From contig NZ_QBBX01000001.1 of the NCBI RefSeq assembly GCF_003073175.1, forward strand, positions 144,103 through 208,102: a DNA stretch of 64,000 bases, read 5' to 3'. Shown one piece after another: positions 35,642 to 44,565 of the stretch. The stretch is from Peribacillus acanthi. Its GTDB lineage: Bacteria > Bacillota > Bacilli > Bacillales > DSM-1321. The translations under genes and the position numbers were made by a program. The notes beneath the pieces were generated by a model. The model did not search any database, was not told the DNA's origin, and worked only from the letters and a program-made list of their open reading frames with translations. Each line of letters starts with the position of its first letter. Within the stretch, counting starts at the first letter, position 1.

Positions 35642-35962
35642 TCAATCTTTCTTTAGTTTCCACTTATTAAACTCTATGAACTCACGGAATTGTTCCTTTG
35701 AAACCCCGGATTTCATAGCTTCCTGAACAATTTTCATCCAATCGGCATCCAGACTATCCTTGTTGGGTTCATCATGTAACAAGGAATCCACTGGTACCTC
35801 TAATACTCCAGAAATTTTTTCGAGGAATTGAATAGATGGGTTGGTTTGTAGGTTTCTTTCTAACGAACTTAAGTAAGACTTCGCTACGCCAGCCTTATCT
35901 GCTAGCTCAGACATAGACATCTTTTTTTCTTCTCTAAGTCTCTTTACACGATCGCCAATCAC
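35642..35962 (-). CDS. sinR: SinR, master repressor of biofilm matrix genes
   Basis: 106 residues from the GTG at 35962, so that the protein starts MIGDRVKRLREEKK like B. subtilis SinR; the GTG at 35971 is too close to AGGA. HTH about 5-58 with AGVAKSYLSSLERNLQTNPS, nearly identical to B. subtilis. The C-terminal dimerisation region (about 72-103) is the surface SinI attacks. Presumably represses the operon at 30-34 kb through its GTTCTTT sites. A second, more diverged SinR-like protein is encoded at 29.5 kb. Confidence 0.94.
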   Translation of the reverse strand: MIGDRVKRLREEKKMSMSELADKAGVAKSYLSSLERNLQTNPSIQFLEKISGVLEVPVDSLLHDEPNKDSLDADWMKIVQEAMKSGVSKEQFREFIEFNKWKLKKD

Positions 35963-36110
35963 ATTTATCACATCCTAAAAGTGACACATATAAATGAAAG
36001 TATTTATACATTAAATTTTTTTAGATTTATTAATTTTATATTAACAGAAATAACTTCTTTTTTACAATGGTCACAATGTTATTGTGGCTTTCTCTATGTC
36101 TTGAAATGAA

Positions 36111-36158
36111 AAAAGTGCTTAGAAGGCCATAAAAGATGACAAGATAAGCACTTTTCTT
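36111..36158 (-). terminator. Terminator of the Ig-like protein operon
   Basis: Stem AAAAGTGCTTA/TAAGCACTTTT with a 23-nt loop, T-rich on the minus-strand 3' side. Confidence 0.8.
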
Positions 36159-36159
36159 T

Positions 36160-36459
36160 CTAACGTATATCTATTACTTGAAACACATTTTTTTTGGATG
36201 AAGAATTACTGGTAGATTCCATATCTCGGTTTGTGTTGGAATTAGATTTTTCTTCTTTCCTGGAAGTATATTTAGCTAAGATACTTCTAATATCAAATTT
36301 ATCACTTTCTTTTAAAGGGATATTATTATTATTATTTTTCTCTGCCAGAAATTCCTGCGGATCAATGATTCCTGTTTTCGACAGTAGCACTGGCCATATT
36401 ATGATATTAGAAATTAATAGAGAAAAAATAAAAAAATTAGAAAGAGCCTTCTTTTTCAA
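36160..36459 (-). CDS. Hypothetical exported or membrane-anchored protein
   Basis: 99 residues, TTG start after AGGTGA. One N-terminal hydrophobic segment (about 8-26), then a polar, Asn/Ser-rich tail without known domain. Third and last gene of a minus-strand operon with two Ig-like exported proteins, ending at a terminator. Function unknown. Confidence 0.65.
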   Translation of the reverse strand: MKKKALSNFFIFSLLISNIIIWPVLLSKTGIIDPQEFLAEKNNNNNIPLKESDKFDIRSILAKYTSRKEEKSNSNTNRDMESTSNSSSKKNVFQVIDIR

Positions 36460-36488
36460 TGGTTGTCACCTACTTTATGTAGTTCGAA

Positions 36489-37190
36489 TTAAGGTACTTG
36501 GTGTAATTCTTCAAATGCTAAGTCTTTCCCTGTAAAAGCTTCGAATGAAAGTTCGGCTCCCTTATCAACATCGGACAATCCAAGGGAAAATGTATTATTC
36601 CCCATATAATGGAGCTTGTATCCATTTACTTTTAGTTCTGTTACTGTTTCTGGTGCGGTCACGTTAATTTGGGTGACATAAGAGCGAGTGGTGACAGACA
36701 CTTTTAGTTGTTTTACTTTTTCTTTAGTCTTCTTTTTTTCAGTCTTTTCTTTACCATTCTTCAAAACTACCTTTTCCGAATTCCGCACCTCTTTATTGGC
36801 TATGCTCTTTTTTTCTTGCACCTCAAAAGGCAAATAAATATGTTCACGTAAATACTCTTTATCGGATGAGCGGAGAGATTTTTTAATGACAAGGGTATAA
36901 TTCTTTTTGTAATTATAAGATTGAGCAGGTGTAACTGTCAGGATGTTTCTCCCTTTTCCCTCTACACTTAACTTTGTAGGATGCTTTCGATTGGATGAGT
37001 CTACAATATAAATCGTGGTAGATTTGGCTGTCTTTTCGTCAACGGGATCGTTAAAGGTAATGGACCAAGTCTTTTTAGGGTTTGAGATGACTTTTTTCTC
37101 CAAGGTTTTCTCAGCAAAAGGAATGCTGGCTGGAGAACCGAACAAAACAACCAAGACCATAATCAAGAAAATGCCAAACCTTTTCCTCAT
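36489..37190 (-). CDS. Exported protein with SbsA/Big_5 Ig-like domain
   Basis: 233 residues, ATG after CAGGAGT. Signal peptide (1-26), then an Ig-like domain (about 35-125) of the type seen in SbsA and in many S-layer-associated proteins (WSITFNDPVDEKTAKSTTIYIVD), a Lys-rich linker (about 130-160) and a small beta domain. It overlaps the gene before it by 4 bp (ATGA). Probably wall- or S-layer-associated; no SLH domain. Confidence 0.78.
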   Translation of the reverse strand: MRKRFGIFLIMVLVVLFGSPASIPFAEKTLEKKVISNPKKTWSITFNDPVDEKTAKSTTIYIVDSSNRKHPTKLSVEGKGRNILTVTPAQSYNYKKNYTLVIKKSLRSSDKEYLREHIYLPFEVQEKKSIANKEVRNSEKVVLKNGKEKTEKKKTKEKVKQLKVSVTTRSYVTQINVTAPETVTELKVNGYKLHYMGNNTFSLGLSDVDKGAELSFEAFTGKDLAFEELHQVP

Positions 37191-38185
37191 CTTTTATACT
37201 CCTGAACCATAAGGGTACTCATCTCGTTTTCCTCAAGTAACGTATTAAAAGTACCTGAGTCGCTCAACAGTTCATATAGAGTATAGGTATTCCCAGCCGT
37301 TTCATAGTCGTATTGCTGTTCCACTTCCGTAATGGGTTCGTTTGAAACAACCTTTAAAGTCTTTTTATCTAAAATCTTACCTTCCGAATCTTTTACCGTT
37401 ATATGTAGATCATATATATCTGGTAACTTATTCAATCCAAGTGAAAATAGTTTTTCATCGCTGTCCCCGCCATCGACATCGATATAATCTCTAGCATTGG
37501 TCTTTTTGATGTCTCTTCCTTTGACTGAAACTCTTAATTCCACAGAAGAAACGTCTTTTTCTTCTGTGATGATGTCAAAGTTGGTGACAGATCCTGTTGA
37601 AGTTTGGGTGGAAGCTTGATTTAACTTGCCTTTTTTCTTATGTAAAACATTGATTTCTTGAATGTATCTTTTTGGAGCTGAAACAGTAATCTCACGTGGT
37701 AAGTGAGTAGATAACAACCCTGTCAATCTAGACTCATACTTCACAAATAAATCATAGAAAGAATGATAGTTTGTTTTGAATCCTAGATATGTAGTATAAG
37801 AGGGATATGAATAAACCCCGTTTTTAAATGTAACGGCTCCAGGTCTAATTTGAATCGTATAATTCTTATCTCCTAGCAAATCCTCGGAAGGGGTCAAAAT
37901 CACGGTTTTAGCATCCACAATATCCGGTGTTTCCAGTTCTACCGGAACAGACATGCCGCTACGTGTAAAATAAACATAGATTAAACTTGGTTCAACTTTC
38001 AATACATCCGCATTAAATGTTAAACGAATTTCGGCACCATTCGAAACTACTGTAGCACCATTTTGCGGAAATGATTTAACAAGGATTCCATTGAGTGCAT
38101 AGGCAGGTAAAGCATTTGGAATCAAAATAGCAAAAACTAGCACAAACGTCATGACAATAGATGAAAAAAACCTCGAAGCTTTCAC
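37187..38185 (-). CDS. Exported protein with Ig-like (Big_5) domain
   Basis: 332 residues from the GTG at 38185, which is the right distance from AAAGGA; the TTG at 38194 abuts it. Signal peptide with cleavage near AYA/LNG (about 30), a Big_5-like domain (about 32-135, LVKSFPQNGATVV..EIRLTFNADV) and a second beta-rich domain to the end. First gene of a three-gene operon, translationally coupled to the next. Role at the cell surface unknown. Confidence 0.78.
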   Translation of the reverse strand: MKASRFFSSIVMTFVLVFAILIPNALPAYALNGILVKSFPQNGATVVSNGAEIRLTFNADVLKVEPSLIYVYFTRSGMSVPVELETPDIVDAKTVILTPSEDLLGDKNYTIQIRPGAVTFKNGVYSYPSYTTYLGFKTNYHSFYDLFVKYESRLTGLLSTHLPREITVSAPKRYIQEINVLHKKKGKLNQASTQTSTGSVTNFDIITEEKDVSSVELRVSVKGRDIKKTNARDYIDVDGGDSDEKLFSLGLNKLPDIYDLHITVKDSEGKILDKKTLKVVSNEPITEVEQQYDYETAGNTYTLYELLSDSGTFNTLLEENEMSTLMVQEYKR

Positions 38186-38296
38186 GGATTTCAATCCTTT
38201 CTAGTACTTTCTAACTTGAATTATAGGGAATGCTAGCTGAATAATCCATAAAAACTAGTATTTTCCAAATATAAATTTTCAATTTTCGACAAAGAA

Positions 38297-38326
38297 AAGG
38301 CAGCTCCGTTGTCGAAAGCTGCCTAG
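38297..38326 (-). terminator. Terminator of the SLH-protease gene
   Basis: AGGCAGCT/AGCTGCCT stem just past the gene end, with TTTTC following on the minus strand. Confidence 0.85.
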
Positions 38327-38333
38327 GTTCCTT

Positions 38334-40610
38334 TTATATTCCTTTTCCAGCAAGCTGGATATAAGATTTGTAGATGTTACTGCCAGTTGGTTTAGCTTCT
38401 CCTACTACAACAAGTTGGTCGTTTTGATAGAATAGGTGAAACACTTCGGCACTAGTTTTATAATGTTCGATAGGCGCAAACGTATTCAAATCATAGGAGG
38501 TAATATAGTTACCCCATGAAGTGTAGAATCGATTTCCATTAAACGCTAGGCCATAGAAGTCTGTTTCTAAGTTTGTCACGAACTGCATATTCGTTTCACG
38601 TAAGCTGGTCGTTTTAAATACCGCTCCAATAGTATTAAACAAATACTTACCATCCGGCGAAGTATGAATCCATTCTTCCAATTCGTACTCTCCGTGATAA
38701 GGGGAATCGTATGTCGATGTAAAGACTCCATCTTCAATGGTATAGACACTCATATCAATCGGCGTTGAATCCGAAGTAATCGCATAGATTTTATTTTGAG
38801 AAGCGTGCATTTGTAGCATGCTCTGCTGTCTAATAGATGACTGAGATTTTTTTACGCCAGTTGCACGATCAAAACTCATAACATACGTCCATTGATTTGA
38901 AGCAGAAGATACATAGAAATACTGATCATCTGCGGCAATGCTATAAGGATCAATCGAAACATCAAACACGTTCTTTTTTGTAAAAGTAGCAGTGTCAATA
39001 ATAGCCACGCCGCCTTTTTGGAAATTTTCCGGACGATTCGAATGAGGCTCTTGTTTTATCAATGTGACAAGTAATTCACCTTTCGAATAAACCATTTTAT
39101 CTGCAGGGTATCCTAAATCCAGTCGATCTATTTGTTTGGTTGCATAATTAATTCTTACCACTTTCCCATCATCATTAATCGCAAAAATGATAGGCTCAGT
39201 TGGATGCTGGACTGCTTCATAAATCGAATCGTCGAAGTAGAATCGCTCACCATCTAAAGGCAGTTCAACCGCATTCTTAAAAATTTCTTCTTCAATCACG
39301 TCGTCCGTCCAGTCAGGCTCTTCTTCTGGAGTGGGTTCTTCCTCTTCCGGTAGAGCTGGAAGCACACTTAAATCGTCAGCTGGAATATCCTTAAATGGTA
39401 TACCGAAAACGTCTGAAACCATTCCATATACATAGTCAGCTGACACAGCAAAGTTTGTATCCTCTATACCAAACGAATTGACTCCGATAACATACCCCTT
39501 CATATTAAATAAAGGACCGCCCGAGCTACCGAATGTAATCGGTGCCGTAATCTGTAATACGTTCAGCTCTTCGTCGTCTTCACCAAAGTCATGTAAACCA
39601 GAGACAATCCCATCGGTAACCGTATTTTGCAATCCAAGCGGACTACCGATTGTAACGACTTTCTGTCCTTTTTTCACAAGCTCAAAAGGTGAGATTTGCA
39701 ATCTTGGAAGGCCCGTTTGTTTTTCCGGTTTCAAAATAGCCAAATCCGCATACTCATCAAACGCATAAACACCTTTGATGTCAATCTCTTGATCATCGGG
39801 TGTAATTGCAACTGCTCTCGTTCCACCTTGCACAACATGTAGATTAGTCGCAATTAAATCATTAGCCACAATAAATCCGCTTCCTTGTGAAATAACTTCA
39901 CCTTCAGCATCATACACCTCAACCATAACAACGCTTTGTTCTTTTTGAATCACATCTTCCAACGATAGAGTAGGTGCACCTGTAAAATCGACAGGCTTGA
40001 ACTCATCGTTTAAATGTCTAGCTAAAAATGCAGAAAACTGCCCGCGGGTTATGTTCGCACTCGGTCTGAATGATTCATCTGGATACCCGGCCGTAATATT
40101 ATGGGCTACTAAAGCTTGAATATAAGAATGGAAACGATGGGAAGTGCTCACATCTTTAAAATTAGTATGGTATGTTCCTTTTAAATGGTAGGCATCCGTA
40201 ACGATTTTAGCCATTTGCCCGCGTGTCAATGTACCATTCGGATTGAATCTTCCATCAGGTAGACCATTGATAATGCCAAGGTTTGCGGCAGTAGCAATTT
40301 CCTCATACCCTGGACTTCCTGGTCTTACATCCGAAAACCCGGGATCCTTAGGGTTGGATGGAGTAATACCTAATTCCCTCAATAGCATATATACAGCATG
40401 TACTCGTTTGATTGGATCGTTTGGTTTAAAATACAGGCCATGATCATAGCCGTACACAACCTCTTTATCCGCTAAGTACAGAATTTCATCCCTAAACGTT
40501 TTTACATCAATAAACTGGTTATTAGCTGCTTTCGCTTCGTCATTTGGCATGGGAAGCGTAAAACCAACTAAGATAAAAAGCGATAACCAAAACAATCGCA
40601 TGTGGCGCAC
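38334..40610 (-). CDS. SLH-anchored trypsin-like serine protease
   Basis: 758 residues from the GTG at 40610, 7 bp after AGGGAG; the ATG at 40601 is also possible. Signal peptide, three SLH repeats (about 30-200, each with YPDESFRPSANITRGQF-type ends) and a DegP/HtrA-like protease domain (about 220-420). Catalytic His lies in TNLHVV (about 257), Asp in ADLAIL (about 288) and Ser in GSSGGPLF (about 362). An acidic Pro/Glu linker and a C-terminal region resembling a beta-propeller follow. SLH repeats should bind pyruvylated wall polymer, so the protease works at the surface. Divergent from the amidase gene. Confidence 0.9.
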   Translation of the reverse strand: MRHMRLFWLSLFILVGFTLPMPNDEAKAANNQFIDVKTFRDEILYLADKEVVYGYDHGLYFKPNDPIKRVHAVYMLLRELGITPSNPKDPGFSDVRPGSPGYEEIATAANLGIINGLPDGRFNPNGTLTRGQMAKIVTDAYHLKGTYHTNFKDVSTSHRFHSYIQALVAHNITAGYPDESFRPSANITRGQFSAFLARHLNDEFKPVDFTGAPTLSLEDVIQKEQSVVMVEVYDAEGEVISQGSGFIVANDLIATNLHVVQGGTRAVAITPDDQEIDIKGVYAFDEYADLAILKPEKQTGLPRLQISPFELVKKGQKVVTIGSPLGLQNTVTDGIVSGLHDFGEDDEELNVLQITAPITFGSSGGPLFNMKGYVIGVNSFGIEDTNFAVSADYVYGMVSDVFGIPFKDIPADDLSVLPALPEEEEPTPEEEPDWTDDVIEEEIFKNAVELPLDGERFYFDDSIYEAVQHPTEPIIFAINDDGKVVRINYATKQIDRLDLGYPADKMVYSKGELLVTLIKQEPHSNRPENFQKGGVAIIDTATFTKKNVFDVSIDPYSIAADDQYFYVSSASNQWTYVMSFDRATGVKKSQSSIRQQSMLQMHASQNKIYAITSDSTPIDMSVYTIEDGVFTSTYDSPYHGEYELEEWIHTSPDGKYLFNTIGAVFKTTSLRETNMQFVTNLETDFYGLAFNGNRFYTSWGNYITSYDLNTFAPIEHYKTSAEVFHLFYQNDQLVVVGEAKPTGSNIYKSYIQLAGKGI

Positions 40611-40951
40611 TTGCTCTCTCTCCCTCAAATAAAATCCCTCTATGACAAGGTCTAATCACAGTTTAATAGATGGAAGAGTATTATTATATGTGAAAATTAT
40701 TCCAATAAAACTAGACTGGTAATAATTACATGTTTAGTAAAATAGAATCCTTAAAACTATTATAAAATAGAATTAATTAACTATAACTCTAACAAATTCC
40801 ACCAAAATTACTTTCCTATGATACTAATTTTCAGTGGTAAATTACCCATTAATAGACATAATGAGACATATATAGCCAAAAAGGTACATTTTTTCCGGCA
40901 ATTCCTGTGCTATGATGGAAACAAATAGTTAAGGGAGGAAAAGATAAACAG
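40611..40951. other. Divergent promoter region between SLH protease and SLH amidase
   Basis: 341 bp, very AT-rich, no gene. GTGCTATGATGG near 40909-40920 could hold the -10 element of the amidase gene. No repeat array here. Confidence 0.45.
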
Positions 40952-42340
40952 ATGAAAACTGCAAGACTACTACTGTGCTTTCTTCTTGCTGCAGTACTAT
41001 CTCTGTCGTTCAATAACTCGTCAAAGGCCGCCACAACTTTTAAAGATGTGAGCACAACTCATCGGGCATACAAGGAAATTATGTATTTGTCCCAAGGTGC
41101 AATTGTCACTGGAAATACGAGTGGCTATTTTAAGCCAAATAGCATCGTCACACGAGCTGCAGCAGCGGCAATGATTGGGCGAGCGCTCAATTTGAATGGA
41201 GACCCTAGAACTACTCAGTTCAAAGATGTCGGTCCTGGAAACTTTGCCTCTGGTTACATACAATCAGCTGTTGAGAAAAAAATCATTACAGGCTATAAAG
41301 ATGGAACCTTCCATCCCAATGACCCAGTCAACAGAGGTCAAATGGCAATTATGATTAGCAAAGCTTTCAATTACTCATTTAATAACACGGTTTCAGGTGC
41401 AGCTTCGGCCCTAAAAACGAGAGGAATTGCTCAAGGAATGGTCGACGGTTCATTTGGTGCAGACATGCCCATCGTCCGTGGGGATTTCTCGGTGTTTTTA
41501 GCTAGATCGATAGATTACAAATTACGACTCGTCCCTACGGTTTCATTTTCAAGTGAAAAATATGTCATCTCTTCTGATTTGAATGTTCGTACGGGCCCTT
41601 CAACGAAATATCCAAAGGTGACGAACATTTTAGCAAAAACAAAGGTTGAAGTGGCATATAAAGTAGGAGAATGGCTGTATATTAAAACGGAATCCGGTGA
41701 AGGTTTTGCTCATGGAGCATACTTGGCGGATGACTATGAACAAGCAATTGCAAAGAAAACCATCGTTATTGACCCTGGCCATGGATATCCGGATGTAGGT
41801 GCTGTAGGTTTTGGTATATTTGAAAGTAATGTTGTTTTAGATACTTCCTTACGATTAAAAGAGCTTCTGTTACAAACGCCTTTCCCTGTAAAATTAACAC
41901 GAGAAACGGATGAAAAGGTTGAATTAAATGACCGTGTAGCATTTGCGAAACGAGTCAATGCAGATATTTTTGTAAGCGTTCATGCAAATGCGTATAACGG
42001 AAGTGCAAATGGAACCGAGACTTATTATTATAGCGCTGCAGCTACTAATCCATATGCAGAGGACAGCAAAGTGTTAGCTACATTTATCCAAAAAAGATTG
42101 CTAGTAGCACTAGAATTAAATGATCGTGGTGTAAAAAGAGGCAATTTCCATGTCATACGTGAAAATACAATGCCAGCTGTTTTAACCGAGCTTGGTTTCA
42201 TCGACTACAAGCCTGATAATGACAAGCTACGCTCACCTCTATGGAGACAGCGAGCAGCTGAAGGCATTTACTTAGGAATACTAGATTACTATAAATATAA
42301 TGGACATGATGTTTCAAAACTTTATAATGTAGTACAATAA
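40952..42340 (+). CDS. SLH-anchored N-acetylmuramoyl-L-alanine amidase
   Basis: 462 residues, ATG after GGGAGG. Signal peptide (1-26), three SLH repeats (about 28-190; GYFKPNSIVTRAA, GYKDGTFHPNDPVNRGQ), an SH3b domain (about 200-262, DLNVRTGPSTKYPKV) and an Amidase_3 domain (270-455). Zinc ligands are H277 (DPGHG), E291 and H344 (HANAYNG), with the catalytic Glu in TELGFID. Cleaves the glycan-stem peptide bond of peptidoglycan. Own terminator. Confidence 0.94.
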   Translation: MKTARLLLCFLLAAVLSLSFNNSSKAATTFKDVSTTHRAYKEIMYLSQGAIVTGNTSGYFKPNSIVTRAAAAAMIGRALNLNGDPRTTQFKDVGPGNFASGYIQSAVEKKIITGYKDGTFHPNDPVNRGQMAIMISKAFNYSFNNTVSGAASALKTRGIAQGMVDGSFGADMPIVRGDFSVFLARSIDYKLRLVPTVSFSSEKYVISSDLNVRTGPSTKYPKVTNILAKTKVEVAYKVGEWLYIKTESGEGFAHGAYLADDYEQAIAKKTIVIDPGHGYPDVGAVGFGIFESNVVLDTSLRLKELLLQTPFPVKLTRETDEKVELNDRVAFAKRVNADIFVSVHANAYNGSANGTETYYYSAAATNPYAEDSKVLATFIQKRLLVALELNDRGVKRGNFHVIRENTMPAVLTELGFIDYKPDNDKLRSPLWRQRAAEGIYLGILDYYKYNGHDVSKLYNVVQ

Positions 42341-42348
42341 AATGAAAG

Positions 42349-42381
42349 AAAAGGAGTCTACTATAATAGGCTCCTTTTTCT
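42349..42381 (+). terminator. Terminator after the SLH amidase
   Basis: AAAGGAGTCTA paired with TAGGCTCCTTT, then Ts. Confidence 0.85.
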
Positions 42382-42407
42382 GTAATCGCCATGAAAGGAT
42401 AAGATAG

Positions 42408-44351
42408 ATGATGAAAAAGTCTAAATGCATCCTAATCAACTTTTGTTTATTGCTTTTGCTATCGTTAATACCCGCTCCAGCTCTATCTGCAGAACAGGAT
42501 ACGATTCGAGCAAACATCCTTTTTAAACAAAGTATCAATCATGAATTGTTACAAAAATATAACGCTACTATACTGAATGAATATGAGTCTATCAGTGCTG
42601 TGACAGCTGATGTACCTATATTGTATTGGGAAAATCTAAAGAACGAGAATTCTATTATAGAGATTAAAGAAGATCAGCTTGTTCAAATAGAAGGACAAAC
42701 CGTTGGGTGGGGGCATACTGCGATAAACGTCAAGAGTATGGTTCCCGCAAATTTAACGGGAAAAGGTGTCAAAATTGCTATCATTGATTCAGGAGTTGAC
42801 TATAACCATCCAGATCTGAAAATTGCAGGTGGAATCTGTGTGTTGGATACAGTCCTTACACCTTCTGCTTGTGACAATTCATACATGGATGAAAATGGTC
42901 ATGGAACACATGTGGCTGGCATTATTGCAGCGCAGAACAATGAGATTGGTATCGTTGGCGTTGCCCCTAATGCGAGCATATATGGAATAAAGGCGTTAGA
43001 CAAGAAGGGAATAGGTAGCGGTTCGACCATCATGGCAGGAATCGATTGGGCTATAAAAAATGAAATGGATATCATTAATCTTAGCTTAACAACACCCAAT
43101 CAAGATCGTGCGATGAAAACAATGATTGATAAGGCCTACCAAAAAGGGCTTCTAGTCATTGCAGCAGTAGGGAACGAAGAACATACAACGGGAAAAGAAG
43201 AAAATGTTCTTTATCCTGCTAAATTTGAGTCAGTAATCGGTGTATCGGCTATTGATTCAAATAAGCAAATTCTAACATCTTCTTCAGTAGGTAAAGAAGT
43301 AGAATTGACAGCACCAGGTTCCGGTATTATCAGTACCGTTCCATTAAATGTAGATGATAGTGGACCAGTAGACGGATATGCTAGAATGACAGGGACTTCC
43401 ATGGCATCACCTTTTGTTACTGCGATGGCAGCATTATATAGTGAAAAATATCCCGAGTTTACGAATATACAGATTCGTCAATTATTACAAAACAATGCAC
43501 AAGACTTAGGTAGCCCTGGACGTGATGTGAAATATGGATTTGGCTTGGTTCAACCAGATACAAAGGTTAAAGAAGAACTAATAACAAATGCTGCAGCAAC
43601 CTTAAGTCCTAATGGAAAAATCCAGCTTACAATCACAGCGTTACCAGAAGATGCATTCTCTTATAATCTCTATCGAAATGGACAAATGATATATAAAAAT
43701 AATGAAGATCAAGAGGTTCTGGATTATGGTGTGAAGGGCAGCGTTAATTATTCGGTTGTACCAGTAAATCAAAGTGGAGAAATGAAATCACAAACCCGTA
43801 ATCTGACTGTAGCGCTTGATGATCCATTCATTCCAGATTTGACAAATGATTTATGGTTCACAAGGAATCTCGTATTTTTAAACGGAATGAAAATCATGAA
43901 CGGATATCAAAATGGAGAAATTGCTCCTTATAAGAACGTGACTCGTGCAGAAGCGGTTATGATGCTGGGTAATCATTTAAAATATGATGGGACAAAACGT
44001 AACACAAACTTCAAAGATGTATCTTCTGAAAGCTTTGCTTCGGGGATGATCCAGTCCGCATTTGAAGAGGGACTTCTTAATGGTTTCCCAGATGGAACAT
44101 TCCGTCCAAATAGTTACGTGACAAGAGCGGAAATGAGTATACTCATTGCAAATGCCTTTCAACTGTCAGAAGGAACAGCTTCGTTTTCAGACGTAAATGA
44201 AAAAGTGTCAGGAAATGAGTCTATCAAAAAAATCGCATCGGCAGGCATTACACTAGGTTATCCGGATGGAACATTCCGACCATACGAATATATGACTCGT
44301 TCGACTTATGCGGTATTTTTATCAAAAGCGATAGAACCCGTATTTAAATAG
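42408..44351 (+). CDS. SLH-anchored subtilisin-like serine protease
   Basis: 647 residues. Signal peptide (1-28), short I9-like propeptide (about 33-95) and S8 domain with D127 (IIDSGVD), H165 (NGHGTHVAG) and S331 (GTSMASPF). A small beta domain (about 390-465) and three C-terminal SLH repeats (about 480-640; GFPDGTFRPNSYVTRAE, GYPDGTFRPYEYMTRST) follow. Displayed on the wall or S-layer. It lies just upstream of the quorum-sensing pair and could be the maturation protease for its peptide (inference from position and location only). Confidence 0.93.
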   Translation: MMKKSKCILINFCLLLLLSLIPAPALSAEQDTIRANILFKQSINHELLQKYNATILNEYESISAVTADVPILYWENLKNENSIIEIKEDQLVQIEGQTVGWGHTAINVKSMVPANLTGKGVKIAIIDSGVDYNHPDLKIAGGICVLDTVLTPSACDNSYMDENGHGTHVAGIIAAQNNEIGIVGVAPNASIYGIKALDKKGIGSGSTIMAGIDWAIKNEMDIINLSLTTPNQDRAMKTMIDKAYQKGLLVIAAVGNEEHTTGKEENVLYPAKFESVIGVSAIDSNKQILTSSSVGKEVELTAPGSGIISTVPLNVDDSGPVDGYARMTGTSMASPFVTAMAALYSEKYPEFTNIQIRQLLQNNAQDLGSPGRDVKYGFGLVQPDTKVKEELITNAAATLSPNGKIQLTITALPEDAFSYNLYRNGQMIYKNNEDQEVLDYGVKGSVNYSVVPVNQSGEMKSQTRNLTVALDDPFIPDLTNDLWFTRNLVFLNGMKIMNGYQNGEIAPYKNVTRAEAVMMLGNHLKYDGTKRNTNFKDVSSESFASGMIQSAFEEGLLNGFPDGTFRPNSYVTRAEMSILIANAFQLSEGTASFSDVNEKVSGNESIKKIASAGITLGYPDGTFRPYEYMTRSTYAVFLSKAIEPVFK

Positions 44352-44356
44352 TTAGA

Positions 44357-44386
44357 GAGACCCCTAGTGTAAGGGGTCCTTTTTGT
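44357..44386 (+). terminator. Terminator after the SLH subtilisin
   Basis: GACCCCT/AGGGGTC stem and five Ts. Confidence 0.9.
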
Positions 44387-44565
44387 TGTATTGAAATAGG
44401 TATAAAGACTTAGTCATTTTGTATATAAGATTCCAAATAATAGTCCAAATGGCGGTAGCGATAGGGAAAAGGTATGATAAAATAGATTTAAAGTTTTGAA
44501 TATTAAAGCAATAAAGACTAGTAATTGTTCCGACTATCTAATCTTTGAAAAAGGAGCAAAACTTA

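Noticed and set aside
44386..44565. PlcR box (TATGNAN4TNCATA) before the receptor gene
   Set aside because: No acceptable match found by eye; the regulator's target sequence remains unknown.
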